Below are positions 25,725 through 32,468 of a stretch of 44,031 nt of DNA, one piece after another (the first letter of the stretch is position 1; each line of letters starts with the position of its first letter). Under the pieces are notes generated by a model. That model ran no database searches. It saw nothing but the letters and a program-made list of their open reading frames with translations, and was not told the origin of the DNA. Position numbers and translations under genes: made by a program. Origin of the DNA: an uncultured bacterium (GTDB lineage: Bacteria; Desulfobacterota; Binatia; HRBIN30; CADEER01); the NCBI GenBank assembly GCA_902826395.1, contig CADEER010000026.1:1-44031 (forward strand), written 5' to 3'.

Positions 25725-26882
25725 TCAGGGAGCGGCGCAGAGATCCGCGAAGTCGGTGCCGAGACCCACGGAGGTGATCAGTGCGCACGAATCGGCGAAC
25801 TGGTTGCGCACCGCTGCCTGAACCGACTCCGACAGACGAGTCTCGAGACACGACACGACATCGGGCATCCCCGATGCGTCATCATCGCACGGGCTGCCAA
25901 TGTCGGCCGGAGCGACGCCATCACATTTGGCCAGGATCGACTGGCTCAACTTGCCGTTGGCCTTGGTCAGTTTGGACACCGGCTCGCTGGCATCGAGCGA
26001 GGCCAGACATTTCTCGATCGACTTGGTGAGGTCGTCGCCTTTCGACGTCGCTTTTAGGACGCCGTCGAAGCACTTGGCGAACAACTTTTGCAGGATCTTG
26101 GCGTGCTTCGCGCTCGCGATGGCGACTCCCTTTTGACAAGCGAGCTCTGCCTCATCGAACACCGGCGGCTCGAGGGCGACTGTTTCGACCGTGAGAAACG
26201 GCATCAACGCGCCGCCAACTCCCGGCGGGCCGGAGCCCCCGTTTCCGAGATTGTCGAGCGACGTTGCCGACAGATTGTCGTTGGTCGTGAAGACGATCCC
26301 GATGTGGGTCGCCGAACCATCGAGCAAGCCGCCAAGTGCCGCGGTGAGATCGACATCGAAGGCGAGCGGTCCGCTCAAGGCGAGTGTCGCATCGGTAATC
26401 GTTCCCAGCGACGTCGTACTCACCACCGACAGGGGTGCGCCGACGACGTTGTTGAAGTCGGGAAGATCGACGACCCCGTTCCCCGAGTAGGAGAACAGAA
26501 CGATCGTCGAAGCTGCCGTTCCATCAAACGTCGTCCCGGGCCCAAAGGTCGTGAGGACGTCGTCGATGTTGAACGTGAGAGTCGCACTGACGATGTCTCC
26601 CGACCCCAAGCCGGCCAATTCGTCTAGCGGAAACTCGACGATGCCGCGCTCCTCGGTCACACCCGTCTGCAGGGCGATGCCGAGAGCGTTGCCCGTAAAG
26701 TCGGGCGTTCCATCCTGAGCCATCCCCGGCGGTGGGAACGGGAAGCCGTCGAGGATGCCGTCATAGACGGTGCCGCCGTCGGACTCGTCGATGGTGATGA
26801 TGTCGGCTGCCGCCGGCATGGACACAAGGGCCGCCGCGACGACGATCCGAATCGCTCTGGTCAGCCAGGTCTTTCCTGTCAT
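25725..26882 (-). CDS. Secreted beta-sandwich-like protein with Cys-rich helical C-terminus
   Basis: 385 residues from the ATG at 26882, chosen because AAAGGA lies seven bases upstream and it gives a clean signal peptide (1-26, VVAAALVSMPAAADI). Open frame extends to 26990 without support. Residues about 28-240 are paralogous to the N-terminal domain of the next gene: VYDGILDGFPFPPPGMAQDG, GNALGIALQTGVTEERGIVEF, TLTFNIDDVLTTFGPGTTFDG, DNLGNGGSGPPGVGGALMPF. The C-terminal part differs: a predicted helical Cys-rich region (LACQKGVAIASAKHAKILQK, SIEKCLASLD, ILAKCDGV, GSPCDDDASG) that I associate with exported proteins of Binatota-like genomes. No known function. First large gene of the haem operon, after the small Com-like gene. 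Confidence 0.75.
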   Translation of the reverse strand: MTGKTWLTRAIRIVVAAALVSMPAAADIITIDESDGGTVYDGILDGFPFPPPGMAQDGTPDFTGNALGIALQTGVTEERGIVEFPLDELAGLGSGDIVSATLTFNIDDVLTTFGPGTTFDGTAASTIVLFSYSGNGVVDLPDFNNVVGAPLSVVSTTSLGTITDATLALSGPLAFDVDLTAALGGLLDGSATHIGIVFTTNDNLSATSLDNLGNGGSGPPGVGGALMPFLTVETVALEPPVFDEAELACQKGVAIASAKHAKILQKLFAKCFDGVLKATSKGDDLTKSIEKCLASLDASEPVSKLTKANGKLSQSILAKCDGVAPADIGSPCDDDASGMPDVVSCLETRLSESVQAAVRNQFADSCALITSVGLGTDFADLCAAP

Positions 26883-26889
26883 GGTGAAG

Positions 26890-26895
26890 TCCTTT
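26890..26895 (-). promoter_or_regulatory. Ribosome-binding site fixing the start at 26882
   Basis: AAAGGA on the minus strand, seven bases before the ATG at 26882. It argues against three upstream in-frame ATG codons (26900, 26939, 26990). Confidence 0.65.
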
Positions 26896-27014
26896 CGCAT
26901 TCCCGCCCACTCGCGGGATCTGCCGTTCGGGAGCCGCATACCGGCTCGTTGTTCGGAACGGGCTCGGGGCGATCGGACCTCTGGCCTCAACTGACATCGG
27001 ACGCTGCTATGCTT

Positions 27015-27206
27015 CTAGACGGAGGATCCCTCCTCGGCGTCGGTCGACGGCGTCAGGTAGACGCGGCGCTTGCACCGACGGCACTTCAACTCGACGCGCC
27101 CGGCGACCCATCGCGCGACCAAATTGCCGCACGCACAACGCACGTCGTGGCCGCCTTTCTTCGATTCGGTTGTCTCGCCCCCCTGCGGCGTCGTCGTGAT
27201 CTTCAC
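27015..27206 (-). CDS. Small Com-like zinc-ribbon protein
   Basis: 63 residues. Central zinc ribbon C-x-C-G-N-L-V-A-R-x8-E-L-K-C-R-R-C-K-R-R (about residues 24-47) matches the pattern of the phage Mu Com family, in which Com binds mom mRNA and activates its translation. Chromosomal relatives exist with unknown roles; there is no phage gene nearby here. The start is a GTG at 27206 with GCGGAGGC upstream. It lies 132 bases before the secreted protein gene at 26882 and just downstream of the Fur-like box, so it may be the first cistron of the haem operon. A post-transcriptional regulator role is a hypothesis by analogy. Confidence 0.65.
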   Translation of the reverse strand: MKITTTPQGGETTESKKGGHDVRCACGNLVARWVAGRVELKCRRCKRRVYLTPSTDAEEGSSV

Positions 27207-27230
27207 CTGCTTCTTGCCTCCGCGAGGTCG

Positions 27231-27261
27231 TTGAGATAGCGAAACTGAAAATCAAAATCAA
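27231..27261. promoter_or_regulatory. Bidirectional promoter region with Fur-like operator
   Basis: TGAAAATCAAAATCA (27246-27260) matches 12 of 15 positions of the 7-1-7 Fur consensus TGATAATCATTATCA. Rightward, TTGAGA (27231-27236) and CAAAAT (27253-27258) are 16 bases apart. Leftward, TTGATT (27261-27256) and TATCTC (27238-27233) are 17 bases apart. Repressor binding here would block both the haem oxygenase and the haem-uptake operon. It is a rare AT-rich patch in this window. Confidence 0.5.
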
Positions 27262-27313
27262 TAACGCCTGCTCAACTTTCTCCGAGCGGCGCCTGACAAG
27301 GGAGAAGAGATTC

Positions 27314-28003
27314 ATGGCGGAAGAGAAATCGCCGGTGTCACCACTGCTTTCGTTGTCCCGCGAGCTGCGGGTACAGACCGAACACGAGCATCGCGAGACC
27401 GAGACCGCACCGCTGATGCGGGCGATCATCAAGGGAGAGGTCGATCGAAGCGGCTATGCAGCGCTGCTGGTCGCGTTGCTGCCCGTCTATCGCGCCCTCG
27501 AAGAATCGCTGCTGGCGCAGCACGAGGATCCAAGGTTCGCATTCATCGATCTGCGCCGATTAGGCCGCACATCGGCTCTCGAAGCCGACATCGCGCACCT
27601 CGGAGCGGCGATCAGCGGCGAAGTCGGGACCTCCGATGAAGCGTCCGACTACGTCGCCCGAGTTCGCGACGTCGCCGCGGGCGATCCCGTCCTGCTACTC
27701 TCGCACGCCTACACCCGCTACATGGGCGATCTGTCGGGTGGGCAGATTCTCGGTCGCATCGTCGCCAAGAATCTCGATCTGACCCAGGATGCGGGAGCGT
27801 CGTTCTTTGCCTTCCCGCAGGTTGTCGACATCGAGCGCGCCAAGAATGAATTTCGTACCGGCCTCGATGCGATCGAGCTCGATGGTCAATCGATCCAGCG
27901 GCTCGTGCTCGAAGCCAAGCTCAGCTTTCGCTTGAACCGCCTACTGGCACAGCAACTCTGGTACCGGCTGAACGCTTCGGCACGGGCCGCCGCTGCTTCT
28001 TGA
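27314..28003 (+). CDS. hemO: Biliverdin-producing haem oxygenase
   Basis: Cleaves haem with oxygen and reductant to biliverdin, CO and Fe(II), releasing iron in the cytoplasm. 229 residues, typical of soluble bacterial haem oxygenases of the HO-1 fold. The proximal haem ligand is most likely H26 in EHRETETAPLM, nine residues before the conserved Met as in HO-1. The distal helix is LSHAYTRYMGDLSGGQILG, with the conserved G-D-L-S-G-G-Q. AFFAFP-type segment SFFAFPQV and the C-terminal EAKLSFRLN also match. GGGAGAAG precedes the ATG. Divergent from the haem importer operon across the Fur-like site; together they form a complete haem-iron route. Confidence 0.93.
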   Translation: MAEEKSPVSPLLSLSRELRVQTEHEHRETETAPLMRAIIKGEVDRSGYAALLVALLPVYRALEESLLAQHEDPRFAFIDLRRLGRTSALEADIAHLGAAISGEVGTSDEASDYVARVRDVAAGDPVLLLSHAYTRYMGDLSGGQILGRIVAKNLDLTQDAGASFFAFPQVVDIERAKNEFRTGLDAIELDGQSIQRLVLEAKLSFRLNRLLAQQLWYRLNASARAAAAS

Positions 28004-28028
28004 ACCTTCTCGGCGCGCCGCGGACGAT

Positions 28029-28967
28029 TCACGCGCTCGCGGCGCGCTGCAGCACTCGCCAGTAACTGCGTTCGACGCAGCCACCCTCGAGCACCCCGCG
28101 CTCGGCGAGGAGTTTGTGCAGGCGCGGCAGGTTGTAGTGCGGCACCGTCATCAAGAGATGGTGTTCGAGGTGGTAGTTGAGGCGGTTGGGAGCCACCAAC
28201 AGACGTTCCCACCAGCGTGCCACCACGGTGCGCGTATTGCGCAGGGGGTCGTTCGGTTCCAACGCCGCCGGAGTCATCGCGTGCTCGGCGATGGCACGTA
28301 CGCGCGTGACCAGGGTGTATGTGGTGAACCACGCCCCGATCCACAACAGATACAGCGCCGGATGCCCCACCAGCGTGAAGATCGCCAGCAGCACCGCGTT
28401 GCTGGCCGCGACGCCAATCGCCGCCTTGCGGGCCGATGCGTCGACGCCGATTCGGCCGAAGGTGCGGCGCCATGACGCCTTGGCGAACTTCCATCCCGTC
28501 TGACCGCTCAGATCGCGCCACACCTTGCGGCGCAGACTGCCGCGGCTGATCGGGAACGGTGTAACCAACCCCAGATCCGGGTCGCCGGGACCACCGGTCT
28601 TGCCGTGATGCTCGAGGTGGTACGGACGATAGCGGTCCGTGTCGCTCCACACCGGATACGCCGCCAGCCAGTTGCCCGCCCAATCGTTCAATCGCCGGCT
28701 GCGGAACAAAGCCCGGTGCGCCGCGTCGTGCATGATCGCCGCACACGCGAGCTGTCTGCCCCCAATCACGAAGAGCGCAACGAGCACGGTAAGTGGGTTT
28801 GGCCAGCGCGCGACCGCCGCGGCAGTGCCAAAGACGATCGCCCAGTTGAGGGCAATCGACCCCCACGACCGAAGGTCGTGCGGCTGCAGCAAGTCGCGGA
28901 TCTCTTCGCGGCTCACCGCCTGCCTCCAGTTCACCGTCTGAGCTCCCCGCTCGTCGCTCGTCTCCAT
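28029..28967 (-). CDS. Membrane fatty-acid desaturase/hydroxylase family protein
   Basis: Non-haem di-iron membrane enzyme that desaturates or hydroxylates a lipid. 312 residues from the ATG at 28967. Three histidine boxes are visible: HDAAH (80-84), HLEHH (117-121) and HLEHH (266-270), with a further histidine in RAIAEHAM (about 229). Hydrophobic segments lie near 38-52, 58-78, 186-200 and 204-222. The substrate cannot be told from the sequence; fatty acyl chains, sphingolipids or carotenoids are possible. The start is set by GGGAG eight bases upstream; an earlier TTG or ATG at 28985/28973 is less likely. It follows the PaaX-like regulator by 27 bases on the same strand. Confidence 0.88.
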   Translation of the reverse strand: METSDERGAQTVNWRQAVSREEIRDLLQPHDLRSWGSIALNWAIVFGTAAAVARWPNPLTVLVALFVIGGRQLACAAIMHDAAHRALFRSRRLNDWAGNWLAAYPVWSDTDRYRPYHLEHHGKTGGPGDPDLGLVTPFPISRGSLRRKVWRDLSGQTGWKFAKASWRRTFGRIGVDASARKAAIGVAASNAVLLAIFTLVGHPALYLLWIGAWFTTYTLVTRVRAIAEHAMTPAALEPNDPLRNTRTVVARWWERLLVAPNRLNYHLEHHLLMTVPHYNLPRLHKLLAERGVLEGGCVERSYWRVLQRAASA

Positions 28968-28975
28968 GGTCATGA

Positions 28976-28980
28976 CTCCC
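28976..28980 (-). promoter_or_regulatory. Ribosome-binding site fixing the desaturase start
   Basis: GGGAG on the minus strand lies eight bases before the ATG at 28967. It would be too close to the alternative ATG at 28973. Confidence 0.5.
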
Positions 28981-28994
28981 GGCAAAAGACGCGA

Positions 28995-29843
28995 TCACCC
29001 GTAGGACCGGGATCGCTCCGATTCGTTTCGGCCGTGTAGCGGCGCCCGCAGATACGGCACTCCCCATCGTTTCAACATCTCGGCCCAAGCGAGGCGCCCG
29101 AGACAGTCGTATTCCCGCATCGCCGCGAGAAGAGCGTTGCGCTCCACCGACGGGCACATCTCGTCCGGCAACAGCGGATCTCGAACCAGTTGCCGCAAGG
29201 CCCGTCCGCCGAGCACGAACGACTCGACCATCGCCTCGTCGGTTGCCATCGCCCCGATGCGCTTCGCGCCCTGTTCGATCTCCGCACACAGGCTCCGATA
29301 TTGCGACCGCAGCGCTTCCACGTCCCACAGCCGGCGAGTGACAGCGACCGAGGGCGCATCCAGATCGCGCAGCGCACAAACCAGATCGTCGACCGGCAAG
29401 CCCAAAGCGCGCAGCTCGGCCCGAACCTGCTCCAGGGACGCTGCGAGGTTGTCCGGCCGCACCCACAGCCCACCGCGCAACTCACGGAAGCCCAGCAAGC
29501 GCAGCGCGCGCTGCCTCTGCCGGCCGACGCCGCGACTGCGTGCGCTACCAGACGAGAAAACCGCAACCCAACCACCGCTCCAGGTCCGAGTCCGTCGATC
29601 GAGATCCCGCCACGACCGCACCCGCTTGCCGATCGGCTGCGACTCCTCACCGAGGCGATAGGCGCCTCGCTCGTCGCGCGCGATCTGGCCACAGGCGAGC
29701 AACCGCGCCGCCGACACGCGCACGTTATTGTCCGAGATCCCGAACAACCGACCCGCTTCCACCAGCACGCCGACCGGCATCACCGCCCCCGGCTTGAGGG
29801 TTGCCAGAAGATCGAGAATCAGGCTCCTGGCGCCGATCGACAT
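28995..29843 (-). CDS. PaaX-like transcriptional regulator
   Basis: 282 residues. The N-terminal winged-helix domain (about 5-65: LILDLLATLKPG, GISDNNVRVSAARLLACGQI, GAYRL) resembles PaaX, a phenylacetyl-CoA-responsive repressor. A central region with W-R-D-L-D and LRLLGFRELRGGLWVRPDNL and a C-terminal helical region with P-L-L-P-D-E also match the family layout. It is directly upstream of the desaturase gene (27-base gap), so it may control lipid modification rather than phenylacetate catabolism; no paa genes are in the window. The ATG at 29843 has no ribosome-binding site, and the promoter places the transcript start almost at the start codon. Confidence 0.85.
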   Translation of the reverse strand: MSIGARSLILDLLATLKPGAVMPVGVLVEAGRLFGISDNNVRVSAARLLACGQIARDERGAYRLGEESQPIGKRVRSWRDLDRRTRTWSGGWVAVFSSGSARSRGVGRQRQRALRLLGFRELRGGLWVRPDNLAASLEQVRAELRALGLPVDDLVCALRDLDAPSVAVTRRLWDVEALRSQYRSLCAEIEQGAKRIGAMATDEAMVESFVLGGRALRQLVRDPLLPDEMCPSVERNALLAAMREYDCLGRLAWAEMLKRWGVPYLRAPLHGRNESERSRSYG

Positions 29844-29852
29844 GCGTGCGTT

Positions 29853-29880
29853 GTTACACTCCAGACCACCTAGACGTCAA
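29853..29880 (-). promoter_or_regulatory. Promoter of the paaX-like/desaturase pair
   Basis: On the minus strand TTGACG (29880-29875), a 16-base spacer and TGTAAC (29858-29853). The predicted start of transcription near 29846 is only about three bases before the ATG at 29843, implying an almost leaderless mRNA. Confidence 0.5.
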
Positions 29881-29930
29881 TCCGCGTAATAAACAGGGTT
29901 GGGCGGATTGGTGTTGGAAGAATGCTCGGT

Positions 29931-29959
29931 CGCGGCAGCAAAGCGCCTACGCTGCCGCG
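29931..29959 (-). terminator. Hairpin at the end of the histidine kinase gene
   Basis: A 9-base-pair GC-rich stem (29931-29939 with 29951-29959) and an 11-base loop that contains the kinase stop codon. No U tract follows on the minus strand, so termination is uncertain. Confidence 0.3.
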
Positions 29960-31434
29960 CTGTCGTTCTGGTCGAAAACCGGGGCGAGCACCGGTGCAAG
30001 GCCCCTGCGAGGCCAGGTGAAGCGAAAGCACGCACCCCCGCCGGGACTGTCTTCCACCCAGATGCGCCCGCGATAGCGATCGATGATCTTCTTCACCGCG
30101 GCAAGGCCCAGGCCTTCGCCGACCACTCCCGCGCCGGACTCCAATCGCTTGAACGGCCGGAAGATCTTCTCGCGGCAATCGACCGGGATGCCGTCGCCAC
30201 TGTCGCTCACGGAAAAAACGTAGCCGCCGTCGGCGTCCTCGCAGGAGACGGAGATCGCGCGCGGCGAGCGCTCCGGCATATACTTGATCGCGTTCTCGAT
30301 CAGATTGCCGAACAACTGCCCGATCCGCAGTCGCTCTCCGACGATGTCGGGCAGCTCGCCAATATCGATCGAGATGTCGCGGTCGCGGATCTGATGCTCC
30401 ATCGATGAGACGATCTCTTCGAGCAGCGCGGGAAGCTGGACGGTCACCTCGGGTGCCGGCCGACTGTCGATGCGCGAGAGCTCGAGGAGCCCGTCGATCA
30501 GAGCGTTCATCTTCGCCGTTCCGCTGCCCATGAAGTGCAGGGACTCGTCGACCTCGGCATGCGCCTCAGCCCACGCTGCACGCAGCTCCTCGACGGGACC
30601 GTCCGCAGTCGCTTCAATCTCACCGACGCGGCGGTCGAAGTCTTCCAGGGACTCGCGCAGCACGGCGCCAAAGCCATCGATGTTGATCAGAGGTGCACGC
30701 AGGTCGTGGGAGACGATGTAAGTGAAGTCGCGCAACTCGGCGGTGACGTCAGCGAGAGAACGCGCCTGAGCATCGGCCCGGTCGCGCGCCTCTCGCGCCT
30801 CCTGCTCGTTGCGCAGCGCCGTGGTCCGCGACGCGCGCAGTTGCTCGTTGAACATGCGAAAAGCGGAGATCGGCGTGCGGAAGCCGAAGATCACGGCCAC
30901 GGCAACCGCGCCGTACAGGATGTAGCTCGGCAGTACGATTGGATCGACCAGTCGGAATTCGTGCAGCCCAGCCGATACCAGGACGACGCCGATCGTCGTG
31001 ACGGCGACGCGTCGCTGAGCCCTGTCGCCCAGGACCATCGCGCCCGCGCTCATGCCGACGAACGCAGTCTGCAGCCCGAGAATTGCGCCCCGATCGATGA
31101 AGAGGAAGAACAGCACCGTCGCGGTCAGGTTCGCGAACAGTTGGGCATTGAAAGCCCGGCGCAGATCGCCGCGCCGGCACGCGCGAACAGCCACACCCCA
31201 CAGGATCGCCATCATGAATGTGCAAATGGCGGTGCCGAGCAGCGAGGTGCGAATCGCCGCATAGCGCGGCAGGAAAGCCACTGAGAGAAGGATCACGCCG
31301 CCGATCGCACAGCTCACAAGTCCGGGGACACTGGTGCGCTCGATGAAGCGCAACTGTTCGTGCCGCACCTGGTCCTTCCCCGACACGACCGGCTGGCTTG
31401 GCCCACCGGCAGTCTGCTGGGCGATCGAAGACAT
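29947..31434 (-). CDS. Membrane-bound sensor histidine kinase
   Basis: About 495 residues. The N-terminal half has five or six membrane segments (from about residue 40 to 195) forming an unrecognised sensor region with no periplasmic domain. A coiled coil (about 200-245, rich in R, E and A) joins it to the HisKA domain with the phosphoacceptor box FTYIVSHDLRAPLINIDGFG. The HATPase domain has the N box NLIENAIKY, the G1 box VSDSGDGIP, the F box FRPFKRL and the G2 box GEGLGLAAVKKI. This resembles the light-sensor and phytochrome-type kinase subfamily, without a photosensory domain. No response regulator is adjacent. The start is ATG 31434; a GTG at 31446 is possible. Confidence 0.88.
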   Translation of the reverse strand: MSSIAQQTAGGPSQPVVSGKDQVRHEQLRFIERTSVPGLVSCAIGGVILLSVAFLPRYAAIRTSLLGTAICTFMMAILWGVAVRACRRGDLRRAFNAQLFANLTATVLFFLFIDRGAILGLQTAFVGMSAGAMVLGDRAQRRVAVTTIGVVLVSAGLHEFRLVDPIVLPSYILYGAVAVAVIFGFRTPISAFRMFNEQLRASRTTALRNEQEAREARDRADAQARSLADVTAELRDFTYIVSHDLRAPLINIDGFGAVLRESLEDFDRRVGEIEATADGPVEELRAAWAEAHAEVDESLHFMGSGTAKMNALIDGLLELSRIDSRPAPEVTVQLPALLEEIVSSMEHQIRDRDISIDIGELPDIVGERLRIGQLFGNLIENAIKYMPERSPRAISVSCEDADGGYVFSVSDSGDGIPVDCREKIFRPFKRLESGAGVVGEGLGLAAVKKIIDRYRGRIWVEDSPGGGACFRFTWPRRGLAPVLAPVFDQNDSAAA

Positions 31435-31692
31435 TGGCTTCAGCACGGAAGGCTAGCGCGATTTTTGGGCTTGTCGATGACGCTTTTCCGAGCTCCGAAA
31501 GCGAGCGGGACCGCGGCCCCGCCAGCGCGCGAACCGCGGTCGACGTGACGGAGCGCGCCGCGTGGGCATCCCGCCGGGGATCGGTGCTGTCGGGCACCGA
31601 TAAAGAGCCCGGGAGCCCTGCATTTTCTCCTTGCGCGCCTTGACACCATGTGGCACATCGGTCGCGCCCAAAAGGGGATGTGCAGGGATGCG

Positions 31693-31700
31693 AAAAGGAG
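31693..31700 (+). promoter_or_regulatory. Ribosome-binding site fixing the SET-gene start
   Basis: AAAAGGAG nine bases before the ATG at 31710; it rules out the in-frame upstream ATG at 31650. Confidence 0.65.
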
Positions 31701-31709
31701 CACCACGAG

Positions 31710-32294
31710 ATGCCCAGTTCGTTTCTGTCGAGCTCGCTGATCGGCATGCGGGTGTCCGACAAGGGTGGTCATGCCGTATTTGCCCGGGAGGATATCGCGC
31801 CGGGTAGCATCCTGGCCGTTTGGGGCGGATCAATCCTCACGGCCCGCGAGCTCGCTCTTCGCCCCGCCAGCTTGCGGCGCCTCACTCTGCAGGTCGACGA
31901 AGACGCCTATCTGGTGAGCGACGTCGAGGGCCCGGCAGATTGGGTGAACCACAGCTGCGCCCCAAATGCCGGCCTGCGCGGCCAGATTACCCTCGTCGCT
32001 ATGCGACCGATTCGCCAGGCGGAGGAAGTCTGCTTCGACTACGCGATGAGCGATGGATCGAACTACGACACCTTTGACTGCAACTGCGGCGCCGCGAGTT
32101 GTCGCGGTCGCGTGACCGGCGACGACTGGATGCGCAGCGACCTCATCACTCGTTACGGAGAGTACTTTTCGCCCTTCCTGCAGGAGCGCATTCGACGCCT
32201 CGCGGATCGGACCGAACGGGAGCAGTCTGCCCATCCGGCGCGGCACCTTGCGATCGAAGGACTCGGGCGGGTGGACAACCGCGTCGCCCGATGA
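31710..32294 (+). CDS. SET-domain lysine methyltransferase-like protein
   Basis: 194 residues. SAM-dependent SET fold: GMRVSDKGGHAVFAREDIAPG at the N-terminus, the pseudoknot motif VNHSCAPNAGL, and E-E-V-C-F-D-Y-A with the catalytic tyrosine. A post-SET cysteine cluster follows (CNCGAASCRG), which with the NHSC cysteine could bind zinc. Bacterial SET proteins usually methylate protein lysines; the target here is unknown. Start at 31710 is fixed by AAAAGGAG. The next gene begins 174 bases downstream on the same strand, so co-regulation with the ligase genes is possible but not proven. A palindrome ATGTGGCACAT (31648-31658) lies upstream. Confidence 0.85.
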   Translation: MPSSFLSSSLIGMRVSDKGGHAVFAREDIAPGSILAVWGGSILTARELALRPASLRRLTLQVDEDAYLVSDVEGPADWVNHSCAPNAGLRGQITLVAMRPIRQAEEVCFDYAMSDGSNYDTFDCNCGAASCRGRVTGDDWMRSDLITRYGEYFSPFLQERIRRLADRTEREQSAHPARHLAIEGLGRVDNRVAR

Positions 32295-32468
32295 TCCGCC
32301 GACGCGTCGGTGCCTCTGACCAATCCCCCGGTAGTTGGCGCGGTCGCGTTTCCGACCTCGATGCTCGCGAAGAGAGACGACGGCCGACGACCGGCGTGAA
32401 CCAGATATCCTTCTCGCCTTCGGCACCCCTCCTGTCCGGCCGCCTTGGCGAAGCGTAGAACCGCGACC

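Noticed and set aside
26883-27014. A separate Fur box or promoter directly before the secreted protein gene at 26882
   Set aside because: The gap is GC-rich and holds no TTGACA/TATAAT-like pair or Fur-like palindrome; the box at 27246 is the better candidate.
27015-27206. Prophage remnant, suggested by the Com-like protein
   Set aside because: No integrase, structural or lysis genes and no attachment-site repeats are nearby; the genes on both sides are haem-related.
27886-29466. A 526-codon minus-strand open frame over hemO, desaturase and regulator
   Set aside because: It crosses three well-supported genes out of frame and consists of low-complexity Gly/Arg/Ala sequence.
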